A stretch of DNA of 64,000 nt from Pseudomonadota bacterium (GTDB lineage: Bacteria > Pseudomonadota > Gammaproteobacteria > Burkholderiales > Burkholderiaceae_C): contig JAJZVU010000008.1 in assembly GCA_021845505.1 (NCBI GenBank), positions 41,291-105,290 on the forward strand, written 5' to 3'. A model generated the notes under the pieces. That model ran no database searches. It saw only the letters and a list, made by a program, of their open reading frames with translations, and was not told where the DNA came from. The translations under genes were made by a program, and so were the position numbers. Positions 10,001 to 18,867 of this stretch are shown piece after piece (position 1 is the first letter of the stretch; each line of letters opens with the position of its first letter).

Positions 10001-10045
10001 CCCTCGAGCCTCCTCGAGCCTCCTCAAACCACCTCAAGCCACCTC
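10001..10045 (-). repeat. 10-bp tandem repeat at the 3' end of the ABC transporter gene
   Basis: Four to five imperfect copies of GAGGWGGYTY (minus strand) run from the last codons of the transporter gene into the gap before pyrC. The transporter stop codon is formed inside one unit. The repeat supplies several Shine-Dalgarno-like GGAGG strings but lies about 75 bp before pyrC. Confidence 0.7.
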
Positions 10046-11884
10046 GCGCAGCCGCTGCGGCTGGGCATCGTCGACCTCGCGCTGCTGCTGCAACTCCCAC
10101 ATGCGGGCGTACAGGCCGCCGGCCGCGAGCAGTTCGGCGTGGCTTCCGCGCTCCTGCACCCGTCCGTCGGCGAGCACCAGGATCTGGTCGGCATCGACCA
10201 CGGTGGACAGCCGGTGGGCGATGATCAGGGTCGTGCGGTCGCGGGTGGCGATGCGGATCTGGGCCTGGATCGCCCGCTCGTTGGCCGAATCGAGCTGCGA
10301 CGTGGCCTCGTCGAACACCAGCACCGCCGGCTCCTTGAGCAGCGCGCGGGCGATCGCCACCCGCTGCTTCTCCCCGCCCGACAGCTTCAGCCCGCGCTCG
10401 CCGACCTGGGTCTGGTAGCCCTGCGGCTGGCGCACGATGAAGTCGTGGATCTGCGCCGCGCGAGCGACCCTCTCGATGTCCTGCTGGCTGGCCCCCGGCC
10501 TGGCGTAGCCGATGTTGTAGGCGATGGTCTCGTTGAACAGCACCGTGTCCTGCGGCACCATCCCGAGGGCCGCCCGCAGGCTGGCCTGGGTCACCCCGGC
10601 GATGTCCTGGCCGTCGATCAGGATGCGTCCTTGCTGCGGATCGTAGAAGCGCAGCAGCAGCCGGGACAGCGTGGACTTGCCGGCCCCCGAGGGCCCGACC
10701 ACCGCCAGCGTGCTGCCTGCCGGGATCTCGAAGCTCACGCCCTTGAGCACCTCGTGCGCGTCGTGGTAGGCGAAGTGCACGTCCTCGAAACGCACCGTCG
10801 CTCCGTCCAGCCGCAGCGGCGCCGCGGCGGGCGCGTCGGCGACCTCGCGGTCCTGGTGCAACACCCCGAACATGCGCTCGATGTCGGTCAGCGCCTGGCG
10901 CAGTTCACGGTACACCACGCCGAGAAAGCCCAGCGGGGCGTAGAGCTGGATCATGAAGGCGTTGACCAGCACCAGGTCGCCCAGGCTCATCGTCCCCGCG
11001 ACCACGCCGACGGTGGCGCGCCACACCAGCAGCGTGACCGCCGCCGAGATGATCAGGTTCTGCCCCAGGTTGAGCAGCGACAGCGAGTTCTGCGACAGCA
11101 CCGCCGCGTGCATCCAGCGCTTCAGGCTGGAGTCGTAGCGCTGCGCCTCGTAGGCCTCGTTGCCGAAGATCTTCACGGTCTCGTAGTTCAGCAGCGCGTC
11201 GACCGCGTGCTGGTTGGCACGCGAATCCTGTTCGTTCATCGCCCGCCGCAGCCCCGTGCGCCACTCGGTGACCCAGATGGTGAAGGACACGTACAGCACC
11301 AGCGCGACCAGCGCCACCGCGGCGAACCACCAGTCGTAGCGCACCACCAGGATGCCGATCACCAGCGCCATCTCGACCAGGGTCGGCAGGATGCTGTAGA
11401 GGGTGTAGGAAACCAGGCTGGCGATGCTGCGGGTGCCGCGCTCGATGTCCCGCGACATGCCGCCGGTCTGGCGTTGCAGGTGGTAGCGCAGCGACAGCGA
11501 GAACAGGTGCTGGAACACCTGCAGCGCGATGCGCCGCACCGCCCCCTGGGTGACGCGGGAGAACACCACCTCGCGCAGTTCGGTGAACAGCGACACCGAG
11601 AAGCGCAGCGCTCCGTATGCCGCCAGCAGCGCCACCGGCACGACCAGCGCCGCGCGCGGGTCGCCGGGCCCGAGCTGCAGGTCGTCGACGATGTGCTTGA
11701 GCACGATCGGCACCCCGACGTTGGCCAGCTTGGCCGTCACCAGCATCAGCAGCGCCAGCACGACGCGCAGCCGGTATTCCCACAGGTACGGGGCGAGCTG
11801 GCGCAGCGCCGCCCAGCGCGCGCCGGAGGGCGCGGCCGCGCGGGCATCGAAGGGCGCCGGCGATGAATGGTCTCGCATGGACAT
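10034..11884 (-). CDS. Atm1-type ABC exporter (fused permease-ATPase)
   Basis: This is a 616-residue half-size ABC exporter: six-helix permease domain (about 25-330), then an ATPase domain. Walker A GPSGAGKST is at 397-405, signature LSGGE at 501-505 and Walker B VLVFDEATS at 521-529, followed by the H-loop IIAHRLST. The permease stretch NYETVKIFGNE (233-243) is typical of the Atm1/HMT1 subfamily. Family members export glutathione-linked or metal-thiol compounds; the substrate here is inferred only. A lipid-A flippase (MsbA) is less likely given that motif. It starts with ATG at 11884 after GAGG. Confidence 0.9.
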   Translation of the reverse strand: MSMRDHSSPAPFDARAAAPSGARWAALRQLAPYLWEYRLRVVLALLMLVTAKLANVGVPIVLKHIVDDLQLGPGDPRAALVVPVALLAAYGALRFSVSLFTELREVVFSRVTQGAVRRIALQVFQHLFSLSLRYHLQRQTGGMSRDIERGTRSIASLVSYTLYSILPTLVEMALVIGILVVRYDWWFAAVALVALVLYVSFTIWVTEWRTGLRRAMNEQDSRANQHAVDALLNYETVKIFGNEAYEAQRYDSSLKRWMHAAVLSQNSLSLLNLGQNLIISAAVTLLVWRATVGVVAGTMSLGDLVLVNAFMIQLYAPLGFLGVVYRELRQALTDIERMFGVLHQDREVADAPAAAPLRLDGATVRFEDVHFAYHDAHEVLKGVSFEIPAGSTLAVVGPSGAGKSTLSRLLLRFYDPQQGRILIDGQDIAGVTQASLRAALGMVPQDTVLFNETIAYNIGYARPGASQQDIERVARAAQIHDFIVRQPQGYQTQVGERGLKLSGGEKQRVAIARALLKEPAVLVFDEATSQLDSANERAIQAQIRIATRDRTTLIIAHRLSTVVDADQILVLADGRVQERGSHAELLAAGGLYARMWELQQQREVDDAQPQRLREVA

Positions 11885-12007
11885 GCAGCCGGCCTCGCGG
11901 CCGCCTGGAGCACAGTGTGCGGCGCGATGCCGCGGAATGTTGCATTATTGAGCCTGGGCCGGGTTTATGCACCGCGGCCCGCCGGACCACTTCCCGTCAG
12001 CGACACC

Positions 12008-12394
12008 ATGCAAAGCCTGCCCACCGATCCGGAACCGATCCTGCGCATCCAGCCGATGCCCTCCGACGTCAACATGCACGGGGACATCTTCGGCGGCTGG
12101 ATCATGGCCCAGGTGGACATCGCCGGCGGCATCGCCGCGGCCAGGCGCGCCAGGGGCCGCGTCGCCACGGTGGCGGTCAACCAGTTCGTGTTCAAGCACC
12201 CGGTGCTGGTCGGCGACCTGCTGTCGCTGTACGCCAAGGTGGCGCGGGTCGGCCGCACCTCGATCACCATCGACGTCGAGGTCTACGCCGAGCGCGGCAT
12301 CCCCGACACCCAGGTGTTCCGGGTCACCGAAGCCACGCTGACCTATGTCGCGGTCGGCGAGGACCGCCGGCCGCGGCCGGTGAACGCCGGCTAG
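12008..12394 (+). CDS. yciA: Acyl-CoA thioesterase, YciA-like hotdog fold
   Basis: The 128-residue single hotdog-domain protein matches YciA acyl-CoA hydrolases, which trim short and medium acyl-CoAs in the cytoplasm. The hallmark is NMHGDIFGGWIMAQVDIAGG (about 19-38) with the catalytic Asp/Gly turn, followed by TVAVNQFVFKHPVLVGD. The frame is open upstream, but the family N terminus begins at the ATG at 12008; its Shine-Dalgarno is weak. It is divergent from the ABC exporter and convergent with rplY. Confidence 0.9.
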   Translation: MQSLPTDPEPILRIQPMPSDVNMHGDIFGGWIMAQVDIAGGIAAARRARGRVATVAVNQFVFKHPVLVGDLLSLYAKVARVGRTSITIDVEVYAERGIPDTQVFRVTEATLTYVAVGEDRRPRPVNAG

Positions 12395-12411
12395 CCGGGC
12401 CGCGCACCGGC

Positions 12412-12439
12412 GGCGACCCCGCCCGAAGGCGGGATCGCC
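12412..12439 (-). terminator. Hairpin between yciA and rplY
   Basis: On the minus strand GGCGATCCCGCC-UUCG-GGCGGGGTCGCC forms a 12-bp stem with one G-U pair and a stable UUCG-type loop, 22 bp after the rplY stop. No U-run follows, so termination strength is uncertain. Confidence 0.5.
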
Positions 12440-12460
12440 GGGCGCCGCGTGCGCGGGGAC

Positions 12461-13087
12461 TCAGGCCGCCGGGGTCGCCGGCGCAGCTCCCGCCTCGCCG
12501 GAGCCTTCCTCGCCTGCCGCGGCCTCGCCGCCCTTGCTCAGCACGGTGGCCACCGCCGGGTTCTCGGCGCCGTGGGTGACCACGGTCAGGCCCGCAGGCA
12601 GCTTCAGGTCGCTGACGTGCAGTGACTGCCCCTTGTGCAGGGTGCTGAGGTCGACCTCGATGAACTCCGGCAGATCGCCGGGCAGGCACGAAACCTCCAG
12701 TTCGCTGACCACGTGGCTGATCATCGCTCCCTCGAGCTTGACCGCCGGCGATTCCTCGGCTCCCTTGAAGTGCAGCGGGATCTTCATCGCGATCTTGCGA
12801 TCCGCGGCCACCCGCATGAAGTCCACGTGCAGCACCTGCGCGCGGAACGGGTGGGCCTGGTAGGCCTTGAGCAGCACCTTGGTCTGCTGCTCTCCCACCG
12901 ACAGGTCGAGCACCGACGAGTGGAACTGCTCCTTCTTCAACGCATGGTAGAGGGCGTTGTGATCGAGCTCGATGAGCTGCGGCGGCTGCTCGCCACCATA
13001 GACGATGCCGGGAACCTTGCCGGCGCGGCGCATGCGGCGGCTCGCACCGGTACCTTGCGCCTGACGTTCGAACGCGACGACTTTCAT
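12461..13087 (-). CDS. rplY: 50S ribosomal protein L25 (Ctc/TL5 form)
   Basis: L25 binds 5S rRNA in the large ribosomal subunit. This is the longer Ctc/TL5 type (208 residues): an N-terminal L25 domain (about 1-92, with [16 protein letters not shown]), a beta-rich C-terminal domain (about 100-185, [20 protein letters not shown]) and a disordered Ala/Gly/Glu tail. It lies downstream of prs on the same strand, as in many Burkholderiales. The pth gene that usually follows is not here; yciA takes its place. Confidence 0.96.
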   Translation of the reverse strand: MKVVAFERQAQGTGASRRMRRAGKVPGIVYGGEQPPQLIELDHNALYHALKKEQFHSSVLDLSVGEQQTKVLLKAYQAHPFRAQVLHVDFMRVAADRKIAMKIPLHFKGAEESPAVKLEGAMISHVVSELEVSCLPGDLPEFIEVDLSTLHKGQSLHVSDLKLPAGLTVVTHGAENPAVATVLSKGGEAAAGEEGSGEAGAAPATPAA

Positions 13088-13202
13088 GTCGACTCCTGCA
13101 ATGGGGCCCGCGGGCCCCGGGGTGAAGGCGCCATGCTCGCGACCAGCGCGGCGCCCGGGATGCCGCGCCCGACACGGGCGCGGCGCACGAAGGGAGCTTG
13201 AA

Positions 13203-14174
13203 TCAGAACAGGGTTTCCTGTTCGTTGAACAACTGCAGCACCGAACCGCCCTGGGCGATGCGCATCATGGTCTGCGCCACCAGCGGCGCGGCCGACAGCT
13301 GGCGCACCTTCGAGCTGCCCAGCGCCGCCTCGCGCAGCGGGATGGTGTTGGTCACCACCACGTCGTCCAGCGCGCTGGCGTTGATGCGCTCGATCGCCGG
13401 GCCGGAGAACACCGGGTGGGTGCAGTAGGCGACGACGCGGCGCGCGCCGCGCTCCTTCAGCGCCTCGGCCGCCTTGGTCAGCGTGCCGGCGGTGTCGACC
13501 ATGTCGTCCATGATGATGCAATTGCGCCCGTCGATGTCGCCGATCACGTTCATCACCTCGGACACGTTCGGCTTGGGACGGCGCTTGTCGATGATCGCCA
13601 GGTCGCATTCCATCAACTTGGCCAGCGCGCGCGCGCGCACCACGCCGCCGATGTCGGGCGAGACCACGATCAGGTCGGAGTAGTTCTTCGAGCGCAGGTC
13701 GCCGAGCAGGATCGGCGAGGCGTAGATGTTGTCCACCGGGATGTCGAAGAAACCCTGGATCTGGTCGGCGTGCAGGTCCATGGTCACGACGCGGGCGATC
13801 CCCACCGCCTGCAGCATGTTGGCGACCACCTTGGCGGTGATGGGCACGCGCGTCGAACGCGGCCGGCGGTCCTGCCGCGCGTAGCCGAAATACGGGATCA
13901 CCGCGGTGATGCGCTCGGCCGACGCGCGCTTGAGCGCATCGGCCATCACCAGCAGTTCCATCAGGTTGTCGTTGGTCGGCGCGCAGGTCGACTGCAGGAT
14001 GAACACCTCGCGCGCGCGAACGTTCTGCTGGATCTCGACCGTCACCTCGCCGTCGGAAAAACGGCCGACGAAGGCCTGGCCGAGTCCGATGCCCAGTTGC
14101 TCCACCACCTGCTGCGCCAGCGCCGGGTTGGCGTTTCCCGTGAATACGACAAAATCAGCCGTGGAGGAAGTCAT
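13203..14174 (-). CDS. prs: Ribose-phosphate pyrophosphokinase
   Basis: Prs makes PRPP from ribose 5-phosphate and ATP for nucleotide, His and Trp synthesis. The 323-residue protein shows the flexible-loop and ATP-site signatures: [23 protein letters not shown], the metal-binding [31 protein letters not shown], and the PRPP loop DDMVDTAGT. The start at 14174 is the family N terminus. It follows tRNA-Gln by about 75 bp on the same strand, and the two may be co-transcribed with ispE. Confidence 0.98.
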   Translation of the reverse strand: MTSSTADFVVFTGNANPALAQQVVEQLGIGLGQAFVGRFSDGEVTVEIQQNVRAREVFILQSTCAPTNDNLMELLVMADALKRASAERITAVIPYFGYARQDRRPRSTRVPITAKVVANMLQAVGIARVVTMDLHADQIQGFFDIPVDNIYASPILLGDLRSKNYSDLIVVSPDIGGVVRARALAKLMECDLAIIDKRRPKPNVSEVMNVIGDIDGRNCIIMDDMVDTAGTLTKAAEALKERGARRVVAYCTHPVFSGPAIERINASALDDVVVTNTIPLREAALGSSKVRQLSAAPLVAQTMMRIAQGGSVLQLFNEQETLF

Positions 14175-14249
14175 GGTGGAACCGCTCTGGCGCCTGCCTC
14201 AGGCAGCGGCAGTCCCGCCGCTGCGACACTTGCAGGCCCTCAAGTGGGG

Positions 14250-14323
14250 CTGGGGAGGAAGGATTCGAACCCTCGTATGCCGGAATCAAAATCCGGTGCC
14301 TTAACCAACTTGGCGACTCCCCA
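14250..14323 (-). tRNA. tRNA-Gln (anticodon UUG)
   Basis: The minus strand reads a complete cloverleaf: acceptor TGGGGAG/CTCCCCA, anticodon stem CCGGA/TCCGG with loop TTTTGAT (anticodon TTG, reading CAA), and T arm with TTCGAAT. The U1-A72 pair and G73 are normal for tRNA-Gln. The bases after G73 are CCC, not CCA, so the 3' CCA would have to be added by the nucleotidyltransferase. Confidence 0.95.
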
Positions 14324-14450
14324 ACATCTCGACCGGGCCCGTCCGGCCTTGGCCGGCCCGGCGGACCCTCGAGGCGCGGCGGCACCCGCCGCCCGCCTGC
14401 TGCATTCTACGCAATCGCGCGGCGCCTTCAGCCGTGCGCACGCGCTCCGA

Positions 14451-15461
14451 TCAATCCTCGGCCCAATGCTGCAGCGGATGCCGCGGCAGGGTCGAGCACA
14501 CCCTGGCCGACCAGCCGGCCGGCACGCTCGCGGCAAGCGAGTCGGCCGAGCCCTGCTCCCCCCCTGGCCATGGCGCGAACATCGCCGAGCCCGAGCCGCT
14601 CATGCGCGCCGGGCCATCGCCCCGGCTCGCCAGCCAGCGCTGCAGTTCCTGCATGCGCGGCAGCAGCTCGACCGCAGCGGCCTGCAGGTCGTTGCCGCCG
14701 AACGCCAGCAATTCGCGCATGCGCGACGCGGCTTGCGGTCGGTCGCTGTCGCGTTCGACCTCGGCGCGTTCGACCTCGGCACGTTCCACCTCGGCGCGTT
14801 CGCCTGCACCGCCCTCGGCCGCAAGCCCCCTTTTGAGGTGCTCGCAAAAGCCCTCCATTGTGCAAGCCGGCGTATCGCGTGTCAAGAGCGGGCTGGCGAA
14901 CACCTGGGCCGTCGAAAGCCCCGCGCCCGGCCATGCGACCACCGCCCGCCAGCGCGGCAGCTCCACCGCCCGCAACCGCTCGCCGATGCCTTCGGCGAAG
15001 GCGTTGCGCCCGAACACGAACACCGGCACGTCGGCGCCCAGCCGGGCAGCCAGCGCCTGCAGCTCGCCACGGCGCAAGCGCAGCCCCCACAGACGGTTGA
15101 GCGCCAGCAGCACGCTGGCCGCGTCGGAACTGCCGCCGCCCAGCCCGGCCTGCGCCGGCACGCGCTTGCGCAGCCGCATGCGCACCCCCAGGCGGCTGCC
15201 GGCGTGGCGCTGCAGCAGGCGCGCAGAGCGCACGCACAGGTCCTCCTCGGGCAGCCCGTCGCCGCCCTCGCGCTCGATGCGGCCGTCGTCGAGCAGTTCG
15301 AAATCCAGCAGGTCGCACCAATCGATGAACTGGAACACCGTCTGCAGCCGGTGCATGCCGTCGTCGCGCCGGCCCAGCACGTGCACGAACCAGTTCAGCT
15401 TGGCCGGAGCCGGCACGCCGTACAGCGCGCGCGCCGGCGCGCCCGACACACGGCTGCTCAT
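14451..15461 (-). CDS. ispE: 4-diphosphocytidyl-2-C-methyl-D-erythritol kinase IspE
   Basis: IspE is the GHMP-family kinase of the MEP isoprenoid pathway. The catalytic lysine sits in APAKLN (K21), the ATP-binding loop is GLGGGSSDA (107-115), the catalytic aspartate is in GADVPVF (about D144), and the third GHMP motif is RMSGSGSAMF. At 336 residues it is about 50 longer than usual. Part of the excess is an insertion at about 215-240 containing three exact AEVER units, encoded by 15-bp tandem repeats (14751-14804). The ATG at 15461 overlaps the lolB stop, and tRNA-Gln follows. Confidence 0.96.
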   Translation of the reverse strand: MSSRVSGAPARALYGVPAPAKLNWFVHVLGRRDDGMHRLQTVFQFIDWCDLLDFELLDDGRIEREGGDGLPEEDLCVRSARLLQRHAGSRLGVRMRLRKRVPAQAGLGGGSSDAASVLLALNRLWGLRLRRGELQALAARLGADVPVFVFGRNAFAEGIGERLRAVELPRWRAVVAWPGAGLSTAQVFASPLLTRDTPACTMEGFCEHLKRGLAAEGGAGERAEVERAEVERAEVERDSDRPQAASRMRELLAFGGNDLQAAAVELLPRMQELQRWLASRGDGPARMSGSGSAMFAPWPGGEQGSADSLAASVPAGWSARVCSTLPRHPLQHWAED

Positions 15462-16042
15462 CGCCCGCGCCCGGCGCTCGGGCAGTCGGCGCCGACCTGG
15501 CGCAGCCGGTCGATGACCAGGCTGAGCGCCTCCGAGCCGCCGGCGGACTCGCGGCGCAGACGCAGGATGTGCGGCGCGCCGTCGCGCATCTGCATGCGCA
15601 CCTGCCAGCCCAGCTGCTCGAAGCCGCCGCCTGCGAGTTCGCGCGACGGCCAGCCCGTGGCAGCACGGCCGCGCACCCAGTCCTGCAGCGCCGCGCGCGG
15701 CAGCCGCAAGCCCACGCTGGCCTCGGTCATGTCCTCGAAGGTCGGGTAGACGCGCCGGCGATGGCCGTCGTCGACACTCGCCGACGCGCCGTCCCAGCGC
15801 GCCCGCGCCAGCATCTGGCCGAGCGGCGAGCCGATCTCCAGCCAGCCGGAGTCGCCGTCCAGCCGCAACTCGAAGGAGCCGTACAGGTTGCGCGCGCCCG
15901 CGCCCTGCTCGACCACCGCCAGCCGCCCGGAGTAGTCGAGCGCGCAGCCCGGCGGCGGTTGCACGCGCGGCGGCGCCGCGCAGCCGCCGAGCAGCGCGAG
16001 CAGGGCCGCCGCGACGAGGCCGCGCCAGACGCCCGCGCTCAA
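15458..16042 (-). CDS. lolB: Outer-membrane lipoprotein receptor LolB
   Basis: LolB is the outer-membrane lipoprotein that accepts lipoproteins from LolA. The 194-residue product has a signal peptide with lipobox LLGGC (lipidated Cys at residue 21). Beta-strand family stretches follow, such as YSGRLAVV, GSFELRL, WLEIGSPLGQMLARA and YPTFEDM. No ATG or GTG fits: the best start is TTG at 16042, which overlaps the stop of the upstream TPR gene. Its stop overlaps ispE (ATGA). lolB-ispE-prs order is typical of beta- and gammaproteobacteria. Confidence 0.9.
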   Translation of the reverse strand: MSAGVWRGLVAAALLALLGGCAAPPRVQPPPGCALDYSGRLAVVEQGAGARNLYGSFELRLDGDSGWLEIGSPLGQMLARARWDGASASVDDGHRRRVYPTFEDMTEASVGLRLPRAALQDWVRGRAATGWPSRELAGGGFEQLGWQVRMQMRDGAPHILRLRRESAGGSEALSLVIDRLRQVGADCPSAGRGR

Positions 16043-17859
16043 AACTTCGCACCCAGTCGCCGCATCGCGCGCAGCACCCCCGGGTCCTTCGGCGCGGCCT
16101 GCCAGGCCTGCCGCAGCAACGCCAGCGCCCGCGCATGATGGCCGCGGCGCCACAGCACCTGCGCCAGGTGCGCGGCGATCTGCGGATCGCGGCGCGCCGC
16201 GTAGGCCTGCTGCAGGCTCGCCTGGGCGCGGCGCAGGTGGCCGAGCCGATAGTCGGCCCAGCCCAGGCTGTCCAGCACGAAGGGATTGCCCGGACTCAGG
16301 CGCAAGGCCCGCACGATGAGTTGCCGCGCCTTCGGCAACTCGCGCCCGTGGTCGGCCAGGGTATAGCCCAGCGCGTTGAGCGCCGGCTGGTAATCGGGGT
16401 GCGCCTGGACGATGCGCCGCAGGATGGCCTCCATGCGCGCGGTGCGCCCGGCCCCGCCCGCGGCCATCGCGGTCTCGTAGGCGTAGCCGGCATCGCCGCC
16501 CCAGGCGGCCATGCCCGACTCCAGCGCGTGCAGCGCGCGCGCCGGCTGGTGCATGGCCTGCAGCAGGTCGGCCAGCGCCAGCAGCCGGCGCTGGCGCTGC
16601 GCGCGGTCGCCGCGCGGCAGGCGCTGCACCAGTTGCACCGCCTGCTGCGCGCGCCCCTGCGCGGCCAGCACCTTGGCCTGTTGCAGCACCACCGCCGGAT
16701 CCTCGGCATGCGCGCCGATGGCCTGCAGCCACTGCTGGGCGCGCTCGCTGTCGCCGGCGTGCAGCGCCGCCGCCGACAGCGCCAGGTACACCGAGCGCAG
16801 GTCATCGGCCGAGGGCGCCGGCTGCACCGGCGCGGCCGGCGCCGAAGCGCTCGCGGGCGCGCGCAGCAACTCGCGCTGCGGGCTGCCGGCAGGCAGGCTG
16901 AGCGCCAGGTAGCGTTCGAAGTCGTGTTGCGCCTGCAGCGGCAGCGCGAGCTGCTGGTGCAGCGAACCCATGATCAGCCACACCTGGGGGAAATCCGGGC
17001 GGTGCGAAGCCAGCACCTGGCATTGCGCCAGCGCGATGCTGTCGCGCTGCTGCTGGGTGGCCGCGTCGACCCAGATCATGCGCAGCGAATCGTCGTCGGG
17101 CCGCGCCGCGAAGTAGCCTTGCAGCAGGCGATCGGCGCGCTGCGGATCCAGTGTGTAGTGCTGCAGCAGCATCATCGCCGCCGGACGCAGTCCCGGGTCG
17201 GCCTGCAGCGCGCGCGCCGCGCGCGCCACCCCCGCGTCGACCTGCCCGGCCAGCACCTGCAGATGCGCCAGCACGACCTGGGTCTGGGGCAGCGCCGCGT
17301 AGGGCGCCAGGCTGCGACGCGCCAGCGCCAGCGCGCGCGCCGGGTCGTGCATGCCCTCGAACACGCCGCCCAGCGCGAGGATGGCCTCCGGCCGCCGCGG
17401 CTGCGGGGTCATCGCCAGCAGGCGCGAAGTGGCAGCCGCCGCCTCCTTGTCGTGGCCGCCCATGCCCAGCAGCAGTTGCACCCGCCAGGCTTGCGCGCGC
17501 ACCGACGCGGGCTGCATTTCATGCCAGGCGTCGGCCGCCTGCAGCGCCAGCTGCAACTGCCTGGCGTCGAGCGCCACCTGGATCGCCCGCTCGAACAGAT
17601 CGGCCGAATCCATGTCGCGCGCCGCGCGCAACAACTCGGCGTAGGCCTGCGCCGGATGGCCGGTGCGAGCGGCGATCTCGCCGGTCAGCGTGGAATAGAA
17701 CCAGCGCGCCTGCTCCTCGGCATCGTCGCGGGCCCGCTGAGCGGGCGCGCTGCCGGCCGCCGCCGACGCGGCGGGCACGTCCGCCGATGCGGGGGGCAGC
17801 GCCCCGGGGGTGGCAAGGGCGGCCAACAGCGACGCGGCTGCGAGGACGACGTGGCGCAT
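16039..17859 (-). CDS. Exported TPR-repeat protein
   Basis: This 606-residue protein has a cleavable signal peptide (about 1-26, hydrophobic and Ala-rich) followed by repeated 34-residue helical pairs of tetratricopeptide type. The clearest repeats are toward the C terminus (ALNALGYTLADHG, FVLDSLGWADYRLGHLRRA, IAAHLAQVLWRRGHHARAL). TPR proteins beside lolB are common in betaproteobacteria and are thought to act in the periplasm or on the envelope; no specific role can be read from the sequence. The start at 17859 gives the signal peptide directly. lolB overlaps its stop. Confidence 0.85.
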   Translation of the reverse strand: MRHVVLAAASLLAALATPGALPPASADVPAASAAAGSAPAQRARDDAEEQARWFYSTLTGEIAARTGHPAQAYAELLRAARDMDSADLFERAIQVALDARQLQLALQAADAWHEMQPASVRAQAWRVQLLLGMGGHDKEAAAATSRLLAMTPQPRRPEAILALGGVFEGMHDPARALALARRSLAPYAALPQTQVVLAHLQVLAGQVDAGVARAARALQADPGLRPAAMMLLQHYTLDPQRADRLLQGYFAARPDDDSLRMIWVDAATQQQRDSIALAQCQVLASHRPDFPQVWLIMGSLHQQLALPLQAQHDFERYLALSLPAGSPQRELLRAPASASAPAAPVQPAPSADDLRSVYLALSAAALHAGDSERAQQWLQAIGAHAEDPAVVLQQAKVLAAQGRAQQAVQLVQRLPRGDRAQRQRRLLALADLLQAMHQPARALHALESGMAAWGGDAGYAYETAMAAGGAGRTARMEAILRRIVQAHPDYQPALNALGYTLADHGRELPKARQLIVRALRLSPGNPFVLDSLGWADYRLGHLRRAQASLQQAYAARRDPQIAAHLAQVLWRRGHHARALALLRQAWQAAPKDPGVLRAMRRLGAKF

Positions 17860-17949
17860 GGATGAATCCGGACCTGGTCTGCAGGCTCTCCAGTGTAGTG
17901 CCGCTGCCGGCGGCGGCCGACCCGGCGAGGCCTGCGGCACAATGCGCGC

Positions 17950-18765
17950 ATGCCCGAACTGCCCGAAGTCGAGGTCACGCGCCGCGCGCTGCTCGAGCCC
18001 CTGGTGGGCAGCCGCGTGGTCGGCGCCGCCACCGGCAAGGCGCTGCGCTGGCCCTTGCAGTGCGAGCCGGCCAGCCTGGCCGGGCAGCGCGTCGAAGGTC
18101 TCGACCGCCGCGGCAAGTACCTGCTGCTGGGACTGCAGCGCGGGCTGCTGATCATCCACCTGGGCATGTCCGGGTCGCTGCGCTGGCATGCGGGCGCCGC
18201 GCCTGCGCCCTGCGGCCCGCACGAGCATTTCCGGCTGCTCACCGATCGCGGCGAACTGCGGCTGCACGACCCGCGGCGCTTCGGAGCGGTGATCTGGCAT
18301 GCCGGCGACGCGGCCGCGCATCCGCTGCTGCGCGATCTCGGGCCGGAGCCGCTGCAGCCCGGCTTCGACGGCCTGGCGCTGTGGCGCGCAATCCACAGCC
18401 GGCGCGCGGCGATCAAGCTGCTGCTGCTCGACCAGTCGGTGGTCGCCGGGGTGGGCAACATCTACGCCTGCGAGGCGCTGTTCGCCGCGGCGATCGACCC
18501 GCGCACCGCGGGGCAGCGGCTGTCGCGCCCACGCTGCGAACGCCTGGCGCAGGCGCTGCGCTCGACGCTGGAGCAGGCGGTCCGCGCCGGCGGCAGCACC
18601 CTGCGCGACTTCTGCTCCAGCGACGGCACGCCGGGGCATTTCCAATTGCAGGCGCGGGTCTACGGCCGCGCCGGGCAGCCGTGCAGCCAATGCGCAACAC
18701 CGCTGCGCCACCTGCAGCAAGGCCAGCGCAGCAGCTATTTCTGCCCGCGCTGCCAGCGCCGCTGA
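17950..18765 (+). CDS. mutM: Formamidopyrimidine-DNA glycosylase MutM (Fpg)
   Basis: MutM is a bifunctional glycosylase/AP lyase that removes 8-oxoguanine and Fapy lesions from DNA. After initiator Met the product starts PELPEVEVTRR with catalytic P2 and E3. The beta-hairpin lysine is in RRGKYLL, the H2TH region includes LLDQSVVAGVGNIYACEALF, and the C terminus carries a four-cysteine zinc finger (CSQC...CPRC). The length of 271 residues is standard. It is divergent from the TPR gene and leads a DNA-repair run with mutY. Confidence 0.97.
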   Translation: MPELPEVEVTRRALLEPLVGSRVVGAATGKALRWPLQCEPASLAGQRVEGLDRRGKYLLLGLQRGLLIIHLGMSGSLRWHAGAAPAPCGPHEHFRLLTDRGELRLHDPRRFGAVIWHAGDAAAHPLLRDLGPEPLQPGFDGLALWRAIHSRRAAIKLLLLDQSVVAGVGNIYACEALFAAAIDPRTAGQRLSRPRCERLAQALRSTLEQAVRAGGSTLRDFCSSDGTPGHFQLQARVYGRAGQPCSQCATPLRHLQQGQRSSYFCPRCQRR

Positions 18766-18867
18766 CTCGGCGCAGCGCCGGCGCGCAGTATTCGCGCGGC
18801 CCGGAAAGGATTACCCTGTGTATATTGCCAGCGCTTCGGCCGTCCTGCCCGCACGGCCGCCCTGCCG

